DNA of 64,000 bases from Gliomastix tumulicola (Eukaryota > Ascomycota > Sordariomycetes > Hypocreales > Bionectriaceae), in contig BCHX01000003.1 in the NCBI GenBank assembly GCA_001599755.1, positions 4,267,410 through 4,331,409 of the forward strand. The letters are read 5' to 3'. This document shows positions 1-8,763 of the stretch, piece by piece; position 1 is the stretch's first letter, and every line of letters begins with the position of its first letter. The position numbers and the translations under genes are program-made. The notes beneath the pieces are model-generated. The model had not been told where the DNA came from, ran no database searches, and saw only the letters and a program-made list of their open reading frames with translations.

Positions 1-498
1 CTTCAGCCGCCGACGCCGTTTCGCAGTCGCCTGTGGTACCTCCCGACACGGTGACGACGGGACCGTTACTGCAACGACTGTGTCCTCGCTCGCGATCGTG
101 GGTGGTGTCGCTGCCGGTACTGGCTTGTAGTAGTTGAGTATTGACGAGCCGTGCTTGCTCTTCAGCTTCTTGGCCGTCGGCTCCTTCTCGCCCTCGCTCC
201 CTGCTGAACACGCCGTGGCATTGCTCTCAACATTGGAGATGGAGGAGCTCGAGTCGATCTTTGTCGAAGAGGACGTCGTCGCGTCGTCGTTACTGCTGTC
301 GTGTGCTTTCCGCCGATCGTTGACTCGGAGCTTTGTAGCGGGACGCTTGCCGTAGGTGCGCATCGGCTTGACGTGTCGGTCCGCGTCCAGCTTGGTTCTG
401 ATGGGACGAAAAGTGGACCAGATTAGCGACGAGACGAGAGGGAAGTGGAAGATAGGCGGTCTGCCTTACACCGGGTAGTCCGCGAAGGGTGCGAGCAT
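1..498 (-). CDS. ECO1: Probable N-terminal part of cohesin acetyltransferase Eco1 (runs off left edge)
   Basis: The first ~130 residues of a minus-strand protein are present and the rest lies beyond base 1. From a short first exon (498-470, starting MLAPFADYP) a GTAAGG donor and CATCAG acceptor lead in phase into exon 2 (397-1). This exon reads KPMRTYGKRP, a Ser/Asp-rich linker, SSILNYYKPVP, then the basic KRRRRLK. RTYGKR followed by a PIP-box-like ILNYYKP and a basic stretch resembles the start of fungal Eco1, which acetylates cohesin Smc3 and binds PCNA through such a motif. The zinc finger and acetyltransferase domain would be off the window, so the assignment is tentative. The start is uncertain: the frame stays open upstream to about 625 with protein-like sequence (SAIIKEALKDTIDREWYD) but without an ATG, so an upstream exon is possible. 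An ATG at 602 in another frame also joins through a GTGTAA donor, and M at 363 is a further option. Confidence 0.5.
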
Positions 499-918
499 CG
501 TAGTGAAGGTCTCGGGTTTCTTGCACTGGTCGTACCACTCTCTGTCGATGGTGTCCTTGAGTGCTTCTTTGATGATGGCGCTCGTTCTGCTTTCGCGACC
601 ATGATGAGATGTCGAGGGAAATGGTTATTCCATATTTATGCACTGTTATCCAATCCACTGGCAGGGTTGAGAGACGGAAGGGAGCTGCAGTGAGAAGCGC
701 GGGATGGATAGTTGCCCCACCATAAATTGAGACGCGTCTTGACGCGACTTTCTGTGATGACATAACACACTTAACGCGTCAACCACCCACACAGTATTTG
801 CATACTGTTCTTTCAATTGCATAAGCATCTCGGCCACCAGTCCTCTGCTCAGTACGTGCATCCTAGCTCTGTACCCCATTGAATATATATGTATCGTATA
901 GGCACTCCTCTCGCCGCT
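499..918. other. Intergenic or unresolved 5' exon region
   Basis: No complete gene is seen. The minus strand is open between about 470 and 625 with protein-like composition and may be a 5' exon of the Eco1-like gene or the last exon of another small gene. The rest shows nothing recognisable. Confidence 0.4.
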
Positions 919-1236
919 TCATCGGAACGTCGGATCCAACAGCAACATCGGCGGCACTGGCACACCCGACGCCGTCCTGCCATCCCACCGAGGCCAGTGC
1001 TCCGGGATCTTTAGATTCCTATAGCTTATAGCTTCCTCCAAAGACTCCTTGAAGTAGGCCCTCAGGGCAACCAGCTCCTTCATGTCCTGGGCGATCTGAT
1101 CCGCCATCGTCACCTCGATCTTGATCGGAACCCAGGCGGCCGAGAGATGACAGTAGCGCTCCCGCAGCTCGCCTGCTTCCCTCAGCGTCTCCAGGTGCTC
1201 GAAGAATTCTAGTCTGGTGGCGGGGCGGGCATGCAT
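919..1236 (-). CDS. Small alpha-helical protein of unknown function
   Basis: This 105-residue frame starts MHARPATRL and ends LLLDPTFR. It is rich in Leu, Glu and Arg and predicted mostly helical (FFEHLETLREAGELRERY, then MKELVALRAYFKESLEEAI), with no signal peptide or membrane segment. Composition differs from the flanking intergenic DNA, which argues for real coding. I recognise no family. It lies downstream of, and on the same strand as, the membrane-anchored ORF at 1405-1650, and the two may be exons of one gene: possible acceptors occur near 1225 and 1245, but no donor/acceptor pair I tried joined them in phase. An internal ATG (MADQIAQ) is an alternative start. Confidence 0.45.
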   Translation of the reverse strand: MHARPATRLEFFEHLETLREAGELRERYCHLSAAWVPIKIEVTMADQIAQDMKELVALRAYFKESLEEAISYRNLKIPEHWPRWDGRTASGVPVPPMLLLDPTFR

Positions 1237-1404
1237 TAGCGCTGTGTTTCCAGTTCGATGCTAACGGGTTTTCCTGGGCCCCCTACATCTTCTCCATGAC
1301 TTCGTGATAGAGTAGGCGGAGGCGGGGTGAGATGGCGAAGATACTGGGACTCTGCGTTAGCATCGCGCGCGTCGATGCCTGGGAGCGGAGATGAAGGGGC
1401 AACG

Positions 1405-1650
1405 TTACTCGGAGTGCTTCCGCTTCAGCCCCCTGGCCTCCCTCGTTATTCGGCTGACTAGGATCTGCAGCTCGTCGTACTGGTCGAAGAGTGACTCGAG
1501 CTCCAGTTCTGCCCGAGCTTGGTACTTCTTCCGGGTTTTCCATTGTCGGTAGGACTCGGTGCTGCGGAGTGCGGCGGTGATCAGACAGCATAGGACAAAG
1601 ATAGCGTCTGCGATGACCGCCGGGTTCAATAATCGCGGGTTGAGCTGCAT
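1405..1650 (-). CDS. Small single-pass membrane protein with coiled coil, unknown function
   Basis: The 81-residue frame begins MQLNPRLLNPAVIADAIF. One hydrophobic helix (about residues 10-28, AVIADAIFVLCCLITAAL) is followed by a basic patch (RQWKTRKKYQ) and a charged heptad-like helix (ELELESLFDQYDELQILV) ending KRKHSE. This is the layout of a short tail- or signal-anchored protein with a cytosolic coiled coil. The frame extends upstream to an ATG at 1719, but that part is low-complexity. The stop overlaps a possible donor (GA|GTAACG), and a classic branch/acceptor (TGCTAACGCAG) lies about 60 bp downstream, so a short extra exon is possible. No family was recognised. Confidence 0.45.
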   Translation of the reverse strand: MQLNPRLLNPAVIADAIFVLCCLITAALRSTESYRQWKTRKKYQARAELELESLFDQYDELQILVSRITREARGLKRKHSE

Positions 1651-2389
1651 CCTCGGCAAGTGACCACCGTGTTGGTGTTGTTGTGCGAGATGTGGCGGCG
1701 TGGCGAGACGGGATCCCATATGTCAAGAACTGATACAGGCGGGCGAGGAGTGAAGCGGTCCTGGAGGTGGCCGTGATGGAGTGCTGGACGAAGAGCGAGG
1801 GTTGGATCTTTGTAGGTGATTCTGTTGATTGGGCAGCTGTTGCGCACACACCTGGCAGCAGTAATGAGACGCTGCTTCTGAAAACGGGCGGCTGGCCGTT
1901 TGCTCAAGCTGCATTCTTATGGCGGTCAGGCATTTCCGCCGCCGGCCGGGGACGAGATGCTGGTCAAATCACATGGGCTTGCGTTGCTTTCTCTTTTATA
2001 GCTTTGGGTGGACGTCTCTCGAGAGGCGGGAGTGTAGGTATGTTGCCTGGCCGATAGGCCCGACGACAACAAACGGCCGTTTGCACTACGCGCACCCATG
2101 CTTCTACAAGCACTTTATTTCATATTATTATTCACATGTTGGTCTTGCAAAGCGGACGACGTTGCCCATCGAGAGTTCTCGATCCATTCATTCCATGGTC
2201 TCACGTCTCATCAAAGATTCTTCTACTTTGACCAGCCCGCACGTATCTCGGCTCCTAAAACTCAGGCCGTCTTTCGTAAACGACTAAACTGTGCTCTGAA
2301 AAGCTCATCAGAAGCCAAATCCACTCGACCGCCGCGCTCTCTCTCTCTTGCGATCCTTCCATTAAACAACCTCTCCCGAATTCCCATAT
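1651..2389. other. Intergenic
   Basis: About 740 bp between two small minus-strand genes. The open frames here have no protein-like composition. The part next to 1650 is presumably promoter of the upstream small gene. Nothing else is recognised. Confidence 0.5.
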
Positions 2390-3017
2390 TCAGCCCTCAG
2401 CTCCGGCCATGTTCCCCGCTCCGGTCGTGAACTCGTTGATCACCACTGTCACTTGGTCGGAGCTCCGACAGATGTCCTCCAGAATGGCGACCAAGCGATC
2501 AGGGTCCACGCTGTCCTCTGGCAGGGCCTCGAGCTCGCCGATCTTCTCGCCGATAGCCTCCGCCTCCCTCGCGATGTCGCCTCTGTTGTGTGATATAGTG
2601 TCAGCATCGATAGCGGAAGACGTGCATTCCTCTTATCTTTTGGTTTCTCTTCGGGGACAGGGAGCGTACATTTGGCCCTCGGCCTTCCAATAGGATGCTT
2701 GAAGTTCAGGCGAGCTCTCTAGAACGCTTCATGGCGAGACTGTATTAGCAATCGTGGACGAAGTCCAGAATCGTTTAAGAGCCTCCGACGTACTGCGCCC
2801 ATTTGTCGCCCAAGACCTTGTGCATGGCCATCAGAAAGGTAAGTTCTTGATACTTCTCCCGGCAGAAGGCGACGGTGATGGTCGACGTGTCGTCGTCCCG
2901 AACTCGTCGGGCTGGCCACAGTCTAGGCTCGAGCCCGACGATGAGAGCGAGGACGATGACGACGAGGAGAGCATTCTGGAAGGCGCTCATGTGTAAAAAA
3001 TCAGTGTTGATTTCCAT
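2390..3017 (-). CDS. Small single-pass membrane protein, two exons, unknown function
   Basis: Exon 1 (3017-2794) begins MEINTDFLHMSAFQNALL and contains one membrane helix (ALLVVIVLALIVGL, about residues 14-27). It then has the helical region FCREKYQELTFLMAMHKVLGD. A GTACGT donor and a CACAACAG acceptor (intron 2793-2583, 211 bp) join it in phase to exon 2 (2582-2390). Exon 2 reads as an amphipathic acidic helix (DIAREAEAIGEKIGELEAL), then LVAILEDICRSSDQVTVVI, to a stop at 2390. The product is about 138 residues. The family is unknown, but the one-helix-plus-coil design matches the ORF at 1405-1650. The intron is long for this window. If it is not used, exon 1 ends after five further codons and exon 2 belongs elsewhere. 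Confidence 0.5.
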
Positions 3018-4882
3018 CGTAGGAATGTTCGTCGTGGCTTTTTTGGGTGCTGGTGTGGATGTGATGGCAAGGTTGGGCGAAACACGAGATGTTCGGAGGA
3101 GAGTGAATGGCAAAGTTTTTGAGAGCTGGGGGGGAAGCTGCGGTGAAGGAGGAAGGCAGGTAACACAAGGGCCAATATTCTTTATGTACCTACCCGAGGT
3201 AGGGCATGCAGGCTCCCGAGACCGCCACGTCAGTTAAGATTATGCCTCTGGAATAGTAGACGTAGGTGCTCGTTCACATTGCCAGGCAGGATGGCGTTAA
3301 ATATGATCCTTCATGTCGATATCTGCTCTCCAGTATTTGGTATTGTGTGCGGCTATTGAATCGTTATGTCTTGACCGCAATCTCATTTTGAGACAGAGCT
3401 CAGCAGCTGCTTGCCCTCTGCTCGTACAACCTGGATGCCAGGTTTGACATTCAAGGAGCTAACCGATTTAGTGACATTAAATAGTCGTACTGGACTGAGA
3501 CATTCACGGCGCAGTAACGTCCTCGTACCCTATGCTAAAGTAGTAGTGGTAATAGTCAGCCCATCTTGCACCTCTGCGCATGATTACAGGCAGCCCTTCT
3601 GCATCTCCCAGATACTGAGTCGTGTGCCTTGTTTGACCTTTCGTTCAATGGGACGGAAGATCTGAAATAAGAAACGATGTCGTATGTTGAACAGTAGACT
3701 TCCAGATCAAAGGTACAGCTGATGGCCATACAAATCCCCAATGAACATTGGCCCCAATGCCTTAACTCCTCCTATGCTATTCTCTCATACCCCATATACT
3801 CTCACCTCCTCAAGAGCGCAATCCTCGTATGTGCCGATTCTCCTCGCGGGCCCCCTACACGATGTCATCGCTTATTTCTTACTGCCAGAGGAATCGTTAG
3901 CAAGCATGACTTTAATGGAAATGAGGGCAGGGGCATGCATTGTGATGTGCTGATTCTGTGAAAGACATACTTGGGGCAGTCGGCTTCCTTTATATGTCCC
4001 AAACGTAGCCGCAACACGACCAAGGCGTGGCCGAACATAGGCCAGGCACTCTCGCCATTGCTGATGATGCATCGTTCCATAACCATCATCATCCCTTGCA
4101 CATGATGTTGCGTAGTCTCGTGCGCCTTTCCTGGCTGTGTGAAGGTATGGTAAATATGACGGTTGTAGTCACTTGAGTATGTAAAGGTGTTGATGCTTCA
4201 GACCTGCAGCGGCCCTCGCAGCGGCCCTTGCAGTAGCCACTGTGGCTTCCAATTGCAAGAAGAACTAGGCAACATGCCTAGGCTTGTATGTTCCATACGG
4301 ATCGCAGCATGAAGCCGCTGAAACGCTCGATCAATTGACCATGGCCTCGAGATTAGAGACCAGGCTTTGCCGCATGTCGAATGCAGAGCAGCCTTTCTTA
4401 ACCGTGTGTGGAAAGGGGAGGCAATGGAACTCTCACCAACGTTCGCTATTCTTCGGAATGGGAGGCCAGGAGCGCGCTAGCGGCCAATGGCTTGGCTATT
4501 GGGCGGATGAGTGGCAGGATTTGCGTGGTGTTGGTAGTTGAGGGCTTCACGAGGCTGTGCAAGGTGGATCCAAGTTGGTTGAACAAACCGCGACAAACGA
4601 GTGATTAATGCTTAATGTTCTCTAGCACGAGGCTACCAGTGCTTCGAGGCAGTGTTTCGTCTTGGATCGCCTCAGCCTCAAGAGTGGAGATGTAGACGTA
4701 CGGAGATGTGACTAGGAAGTACGAAGTGGAATAAATAGATCAGCTGCTGATGCAAGTTGGAGTAGATATCTAGGCATCTTTCACGATTCATCAATATCGT
4801 TACCTAGGTCCAACAGAAACAATCTTGCTCTCTGCGCCCTAGTTTGCAAAGCACTGCCCATTGTCGGTGCTGCGTTTCAAGT
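3018..4882. other. Intergenic, no gene seen
   Basis: About 1.9 kb without a convincing coding frame on either strand. A short GCAGCGGCC/CTCGCAGCGGCC direct repeat occurs near 4207. The last 300 bp are probably the promoter of the kinase-like gene. Confidence 0.5.
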
Positions 4883-5644
4883 ATGGTTACGAACAAGGAG
4901 CTCAATGACCGTCGAGAGCCTGACTGCCTCGTGGTGTTTGCCGACAAGAAGTACTTCCATGTCGGCTCATGGTTCATGAAGAGGACCCTTCGACGACATG
5001 AGTGGCAATCACTCGGAGACCGACCTGCCGTGCCCCCTGCGGCGTTGCCACAGAGATGGAAAAACGACGCCGCCACCCTGCGTTTCCTTCGAGAGCACAC
5101 AGACATTCCACTTCCACCGGCAGAGTGTGCATTCGAGGACGACGGTGCCTTCTATCTGCAGACGCAGTTCGTTGAAGGCATCAGCATGTACGATCTGCAA
5201 CCGGAGCAAAAAGATGTTGTGACGAAGGAGCTCGAACGGCATATCGCGACCTTGAGGGCTCTGCGCTCAGATACTCCGGGCGTGCCGGGCGAGACCTTGC
5301 TCTGCCCTCCTTCGCGCGTCGCCGGCAGCCGGTGGAAGATGCATAGCTGTTGGAAATACCGACAGCAAGGCGAGAAGCAGGAATTCGTCTTCTGCCACAA
5401 CGACCTCGGGCAGCACAACGTCATCGTGGATCCGGACACGCTCAAGATCAAAGCAATCATCGACTGGGAGTTTGGCGGGTTCTGGCCTGAATGGTTCGAG
5501 CGGGCATTCTGGAAGCGCACCGGACCGAGCGTAGCGCTCGAGGGAGAGGAAGATGACGCTGAGCGGTGCCGGGAGTGGTTGATGGCTCACTGTGACGAGG
5601 TCGTGATGCGCCATCTTGGAGATGAGGAGACAGTGTCCAGCTGA
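4883..5644 (+). CDS. Aminoglycoside-phosphotransferase-like (APH family) kinase
   Basis: An uninterrupted 253-residue protein of the fungal APH/choline-kinase-like fold (PF01636). The N-lobe has FMKRTLRRHEWQ, a plausible ATP-lysine region, and ALPQRWKNDAATLRFLREHT. The catalytic loop is FCHNDLGQHNVIVD, matching the family H-x-D-x4-N signature. The metal-binding segment follows as AIIDWEFGGFWP, the family's DFG-equivalent. The stretch LLCPPSRVAGSRW is also seen in fungal members. Substrate is unknown; fungi carry many of these proteins and none need act on aminoglycosides. The frame runs upstream to an ATG at 4844, but MVTNKELND at 4883 lies closer to the family start. The gene is convergent with VMA12, only 60 bp between stops. 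Confident on fold, open on function. Confidence 0.8.
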   Translation: MVTNKELNDRREPDCLVVFADKKYFHVGSWFMKRTLRRHEWQSLGDRPAVPPAALPQRWKNDAATLRFLREHTDIPLPPAECAFEDDGAFYLQTQFVEGISMYDLQPEQKDVVTKELERHIATLRALRSDTPGVPGETLLCPPSRVAGSRWKMHSCWKYRQQGEKQEFVFCHNDLGQHNVIVDPDTLKIKAIIDWEFGGFWPEWFERAFWKRTGPSVALEGEEDDAERCREWLMAHCDEVVMRHLGDEETVSS

Positions 5645-5704
5645 GGCGGAAGTCTGAGAGGGTGCTGGATAGTATTTCGTAGGAACCATTCTTGTTCTCA
5701 GGTC

Positions 5705-6592
5705 TCAGTCTGTTTTCCCAGTCGCCAACCGCTTGCGCACCGCATCCGGACCAGCCGAGTCCTTCTCCTTTAGCAGTATCGTGTCGTCATCATCCTGCCC
5801 CTTATCGTTGTCCTTCCCGACAACCCAGGTTTCGACAACCTCCTTCACCTCCCTTACAGCATCCTGCTTCTTCTTTGCATCCCCCATCTTCCAGACATAG
5901 ATCGAGTACACCGATACCTCGGCAACAGCGACGACCACCGCGCCGCCCATCGTAAGGAACAGCCTCGCGGGCACGCTCCACCACCGTGCGGCAACCCACA
6001 GCGTGCCCGCGACGCCCAGGATGCTGACGACGAAGTTGAGGATCAGCATGACCTGGCGGTGGACGTCGTTGTACGTGACCTCGTTGTCGCCGATGTCCTC
6101 CTTCGAGCCGGGCTGGTTGACGGCGGCGAAGGCCTGCGCCGAGGAGTAGGGGAAGCGCTGGTTGAAGGACTCGCGGGTCGGGAGGGTCGTCGAGTTGACC
6201 ATGCGCTCGTATTTACGGGCTTCCTCTTCGCGGCGGAGGCGGGCCATGAGGGCTTTGTACTCGGGGGACTGGGTGTCGTGCATGTTAGCGAGGGGCTGCG
6301 ACGAGCTTTGCTAGACTTGGCCTACTGGTTCTGGTTTCGGTGGCGGCGGAGGGATGTAGACTTGGGAGCCGCGGAGTAGCTGCTCTAGACTGATGGGAGA
6401 AGCTCCAGATGACTTCAGAGACCGCCATAGGTCTACAATCTGAGCGTGTGAGATAGGTTTGCCGACTTCGGGATCGGGAAGTGCAGCCTGGACCTGGGTA
6501 TCTTTGGTGTCACGCGGGTGGTCGGCAGAAGAAGTCGCTGGGAGGCTGTTGAGACCTTCCACTATGGAAGGCGTCATCGTGAGGAGGACCAT
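5705..6592 (-). CDS. VMA12: V-ATPase assembly factor Vma12 (TMEM199 family)
   Basis: Two exons: 6592-6326 and 6268-5705, with a 57-bp intron (GTAGGC donor, CGCTAAC branch, ACCCAG acceptor) joined in phase. The product is 276 residues. The N-terminal part has ISHAQIVDLWRSLKSSG and a proline run (YIPPPPPKPEP). The join gives SPEYKALMARLRREEEARKY, the conserved Vma12 cytosolic helix. Two membrane segments follow (MLILNFVVSILGVAGTLWVA and ARLFLTMGGAVVVAVAEVSV), then a charged tail. Vma12 resides in the ER membrane and, with Vma22 and Vma21, assembles the V0 sector. The M at 6592 (ATCATGG context) is preferred over 6607. The gene is divergent from COQ1 across 653 bp. Confidence 0.88.
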
Positions 6593-7245
6593 GATGGAAG
6601 CATGCAACTAGCTGATGCTCAGATAAAAGGTGTCAAGAAAAGCATCGTGTCCAAGGAATGAAGCCAGAGATGATGTCGCTGGAATCCTAAGCTGGTGCCT
6701 GTTTCCAAGGTCTGTGCGCAATTACAGCACCTTTTCACCAGGTACATCCGCTGTAGGATGCAGCTCCAGCCAATGGGAGAGCTCACCACCGCGTCGGGTG
6801 GGGCGCATCGGCACCCGGATTGGAACCGTGTTTAGCGAGTCGAATCAGCGCTGAGGGAAAAGTTCGGACCTCGATCCCGGGAGAGCCTCCAAAAAATTGT
6901 TCTCCCATGACACTGGGAGGTCGCCGTCATCCTGAATCCCGAGGCAGCCCGATGCAACGCCGCCTTTCCAAGCTCTAATTCCGTCTGCTTATGATTATCC
7001 ATCCCTCGGCGAACTTCGTAATTGGCCCGACGGGAGTCAATTGCAGCTGGAAGAGGTACCTGCCGAGCGCGAGAAAAAAAGAGTCAGCGACGAGAATAAC
7101 CGGCCGAGGTCCTTTCTACGACACAGCGTATGCTCCGATTCGATAATTAGGGGTTGTTTGTCTACGGGAAATCGGTCACGGAGTCGAGTTGGATAAGTGA
7201 GGGAGAAGGAGTCGAGAGAAAACAGCACAGGAGAGAACTTGAATC
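6593..7245. promoter_or_regulatory. Shared promoter region of VMA12 (-) and COQ1 (+)
   Basis: A 653-bp gap between divergent start codons with no coding frame of its own. By position it must hold both promoters. No specific operator was identified. Confidence 0.5.
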
Positions 7246-8763
7246 ATGCAGCTTCGACCAGGAGCGGCCGTCCTCCGGGACGCCGCATTAGTCGCCAGGA
7301 TCACAGCTCCGGCTCCGACGTCAGCCTCGATATGCCACCTATGCCAGCAGTCGTTCCTCAGCTCTGCCCCCACGAGGAGACAGCAGCGTCGGGGGATGCA
7401 CTCGAGCCCCCGACGCGACTCAGCATGGGCCGCCGCGGTCCAGGTGGCATCCAACATGGTCGGCAATGTCGTCAAGCAGGCCTCGAAGGACCACGGCAGC
7501 ATGCACATCGATCCGCTGAGGGCGGTAGCGAAGGAGATGTCGTTTTTGACGGGCAACATCCGCAAGCTTCTCGGATCTGGCCACCCTTCGCTCGACCGGG
7601 TCGCCAAGTATTACACCCAGGCCGAGGGCAAGCACGTCAGGCCGCTGATTGTGCTGCTCATGAGCCGCGCGACGCACCTCTGCCCCAAATCGGTCAGCAA
7701 CGACAGCCATCAGTCCTCAAGGGGCATCGACGCTTCCATCTCGCCGATCGATATCCTCGCCGACGTGAACCCGGCCACGCTACCCCTCACGGCACCCGAT
7801 GCGAAGGACCTCTCCGACCAGACGAACCCCGACATCCTCCCGAGTCAAAGACGTCTTGCTGAGATTACCGAGCTTATACATACTGCTTCCCTGCTGCATG
7901 ACGACGTCATCGACCATTCTGTCTCGCGTCGCGGCTCCCCGAGCGCCAACTTGGAGTTTGGCAACAAGATGGCCGTCCTGGCTGGAGACTTCCTCCTCGG
8001 CCGTGCCTCCGTCGCTCTCGCACGCCTTCGCAACGCCGAGGTCGTCGAGTTGCTTGCCACCGTCATCGCCAACCTCGTCGAGGGCGAGTTCATGCAGCTC
8101 AAGAACACCGAGCGCGATGAGCGCTCGCCCAAATACTCCGAGGAGACCCTCCGCTACTACCTCCAGAAGACGTACCTCAAGACGGCCTCCCTCATCTCCA
8201 AATCCTGCCGCGCGGCAGCACTCCTCGGTGGCGCTGATGCCGTCACGGTAGACGCCGCATACAGCTACGGGCGCAACCTCGGTCTCGCGTTCCAGCTGGT
8301 CGACGACATGCTCGACTATACCCGCAGCGGCGCCGACCTTGGAAAGCCGGCCGGCGCGGATCTGGAGCTGGGTCTGGCGACTGCACCGTTGCTGTTTGCT
8401 TGGAAGCAGATGCCTGAGCTGGGTGCTCTCGTCGGGCGGAAGTTTGAGAGGGAGGGTGATGTTCAGAGGGTAAGTTCTCTTTTTTTCCCCGCAGGCAGAC
8501 GTCGGGTTGCATCCCGCGTCCCCGCGGCGTTTACTCCAACACCTCAGCCTCACATACCCTTTTCGCCCCCCAAGAAACGCTTGGACTGACATATTATGCA
8601 GGCACGTGAGCTAGTCCTCCAGAGCAACGGCATCGAGCAGACCCGGGCGCTCGCCCAGGATTACTCCGACCGAGCCATCGCCGCCATTTCAGACTTCCCA
8701 CCCAGCGAGGCCAAGGACGGCTTGATGGAAATGGCCCTCAAGACGATCAAGCGCCAGAAATAA
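7246..8763 (+). CDS. COQ1: Mitochondrial polyprenyl diphosphate synthase (ubiquinone side chain), Coq1
   Basis: Exons 7246-8469 and 8602-8763 are joined in phase (GTAAGT donor, ATTATGCAG acceptor, 132-bp intron), giving 461 residues. Residues 1-60 are rich in Arg, Ala and Ser without acids, as in a mitochondrial presequence. The trans-prenyltransferase signatures are all present: GKHVRP (129-133), the first aspartate-rich DDVID (219-223) in a SLLHDDVIDHS context, GDFLLGRA, and the second DDMLD (353-357). The last exon adds the C-terminal helices (ARELVLQSNGIEQTR) ending KTIKRQK. The enzyme extends FPP with IPP to make the polyprenyl tail of coenzyme Q in mitochondria. A linker rich in Ser/Pro/Asp around residues 150-200 is a usual fungal insertion. 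Chain length cannot be read from the sequence. Confidence 0.93.
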
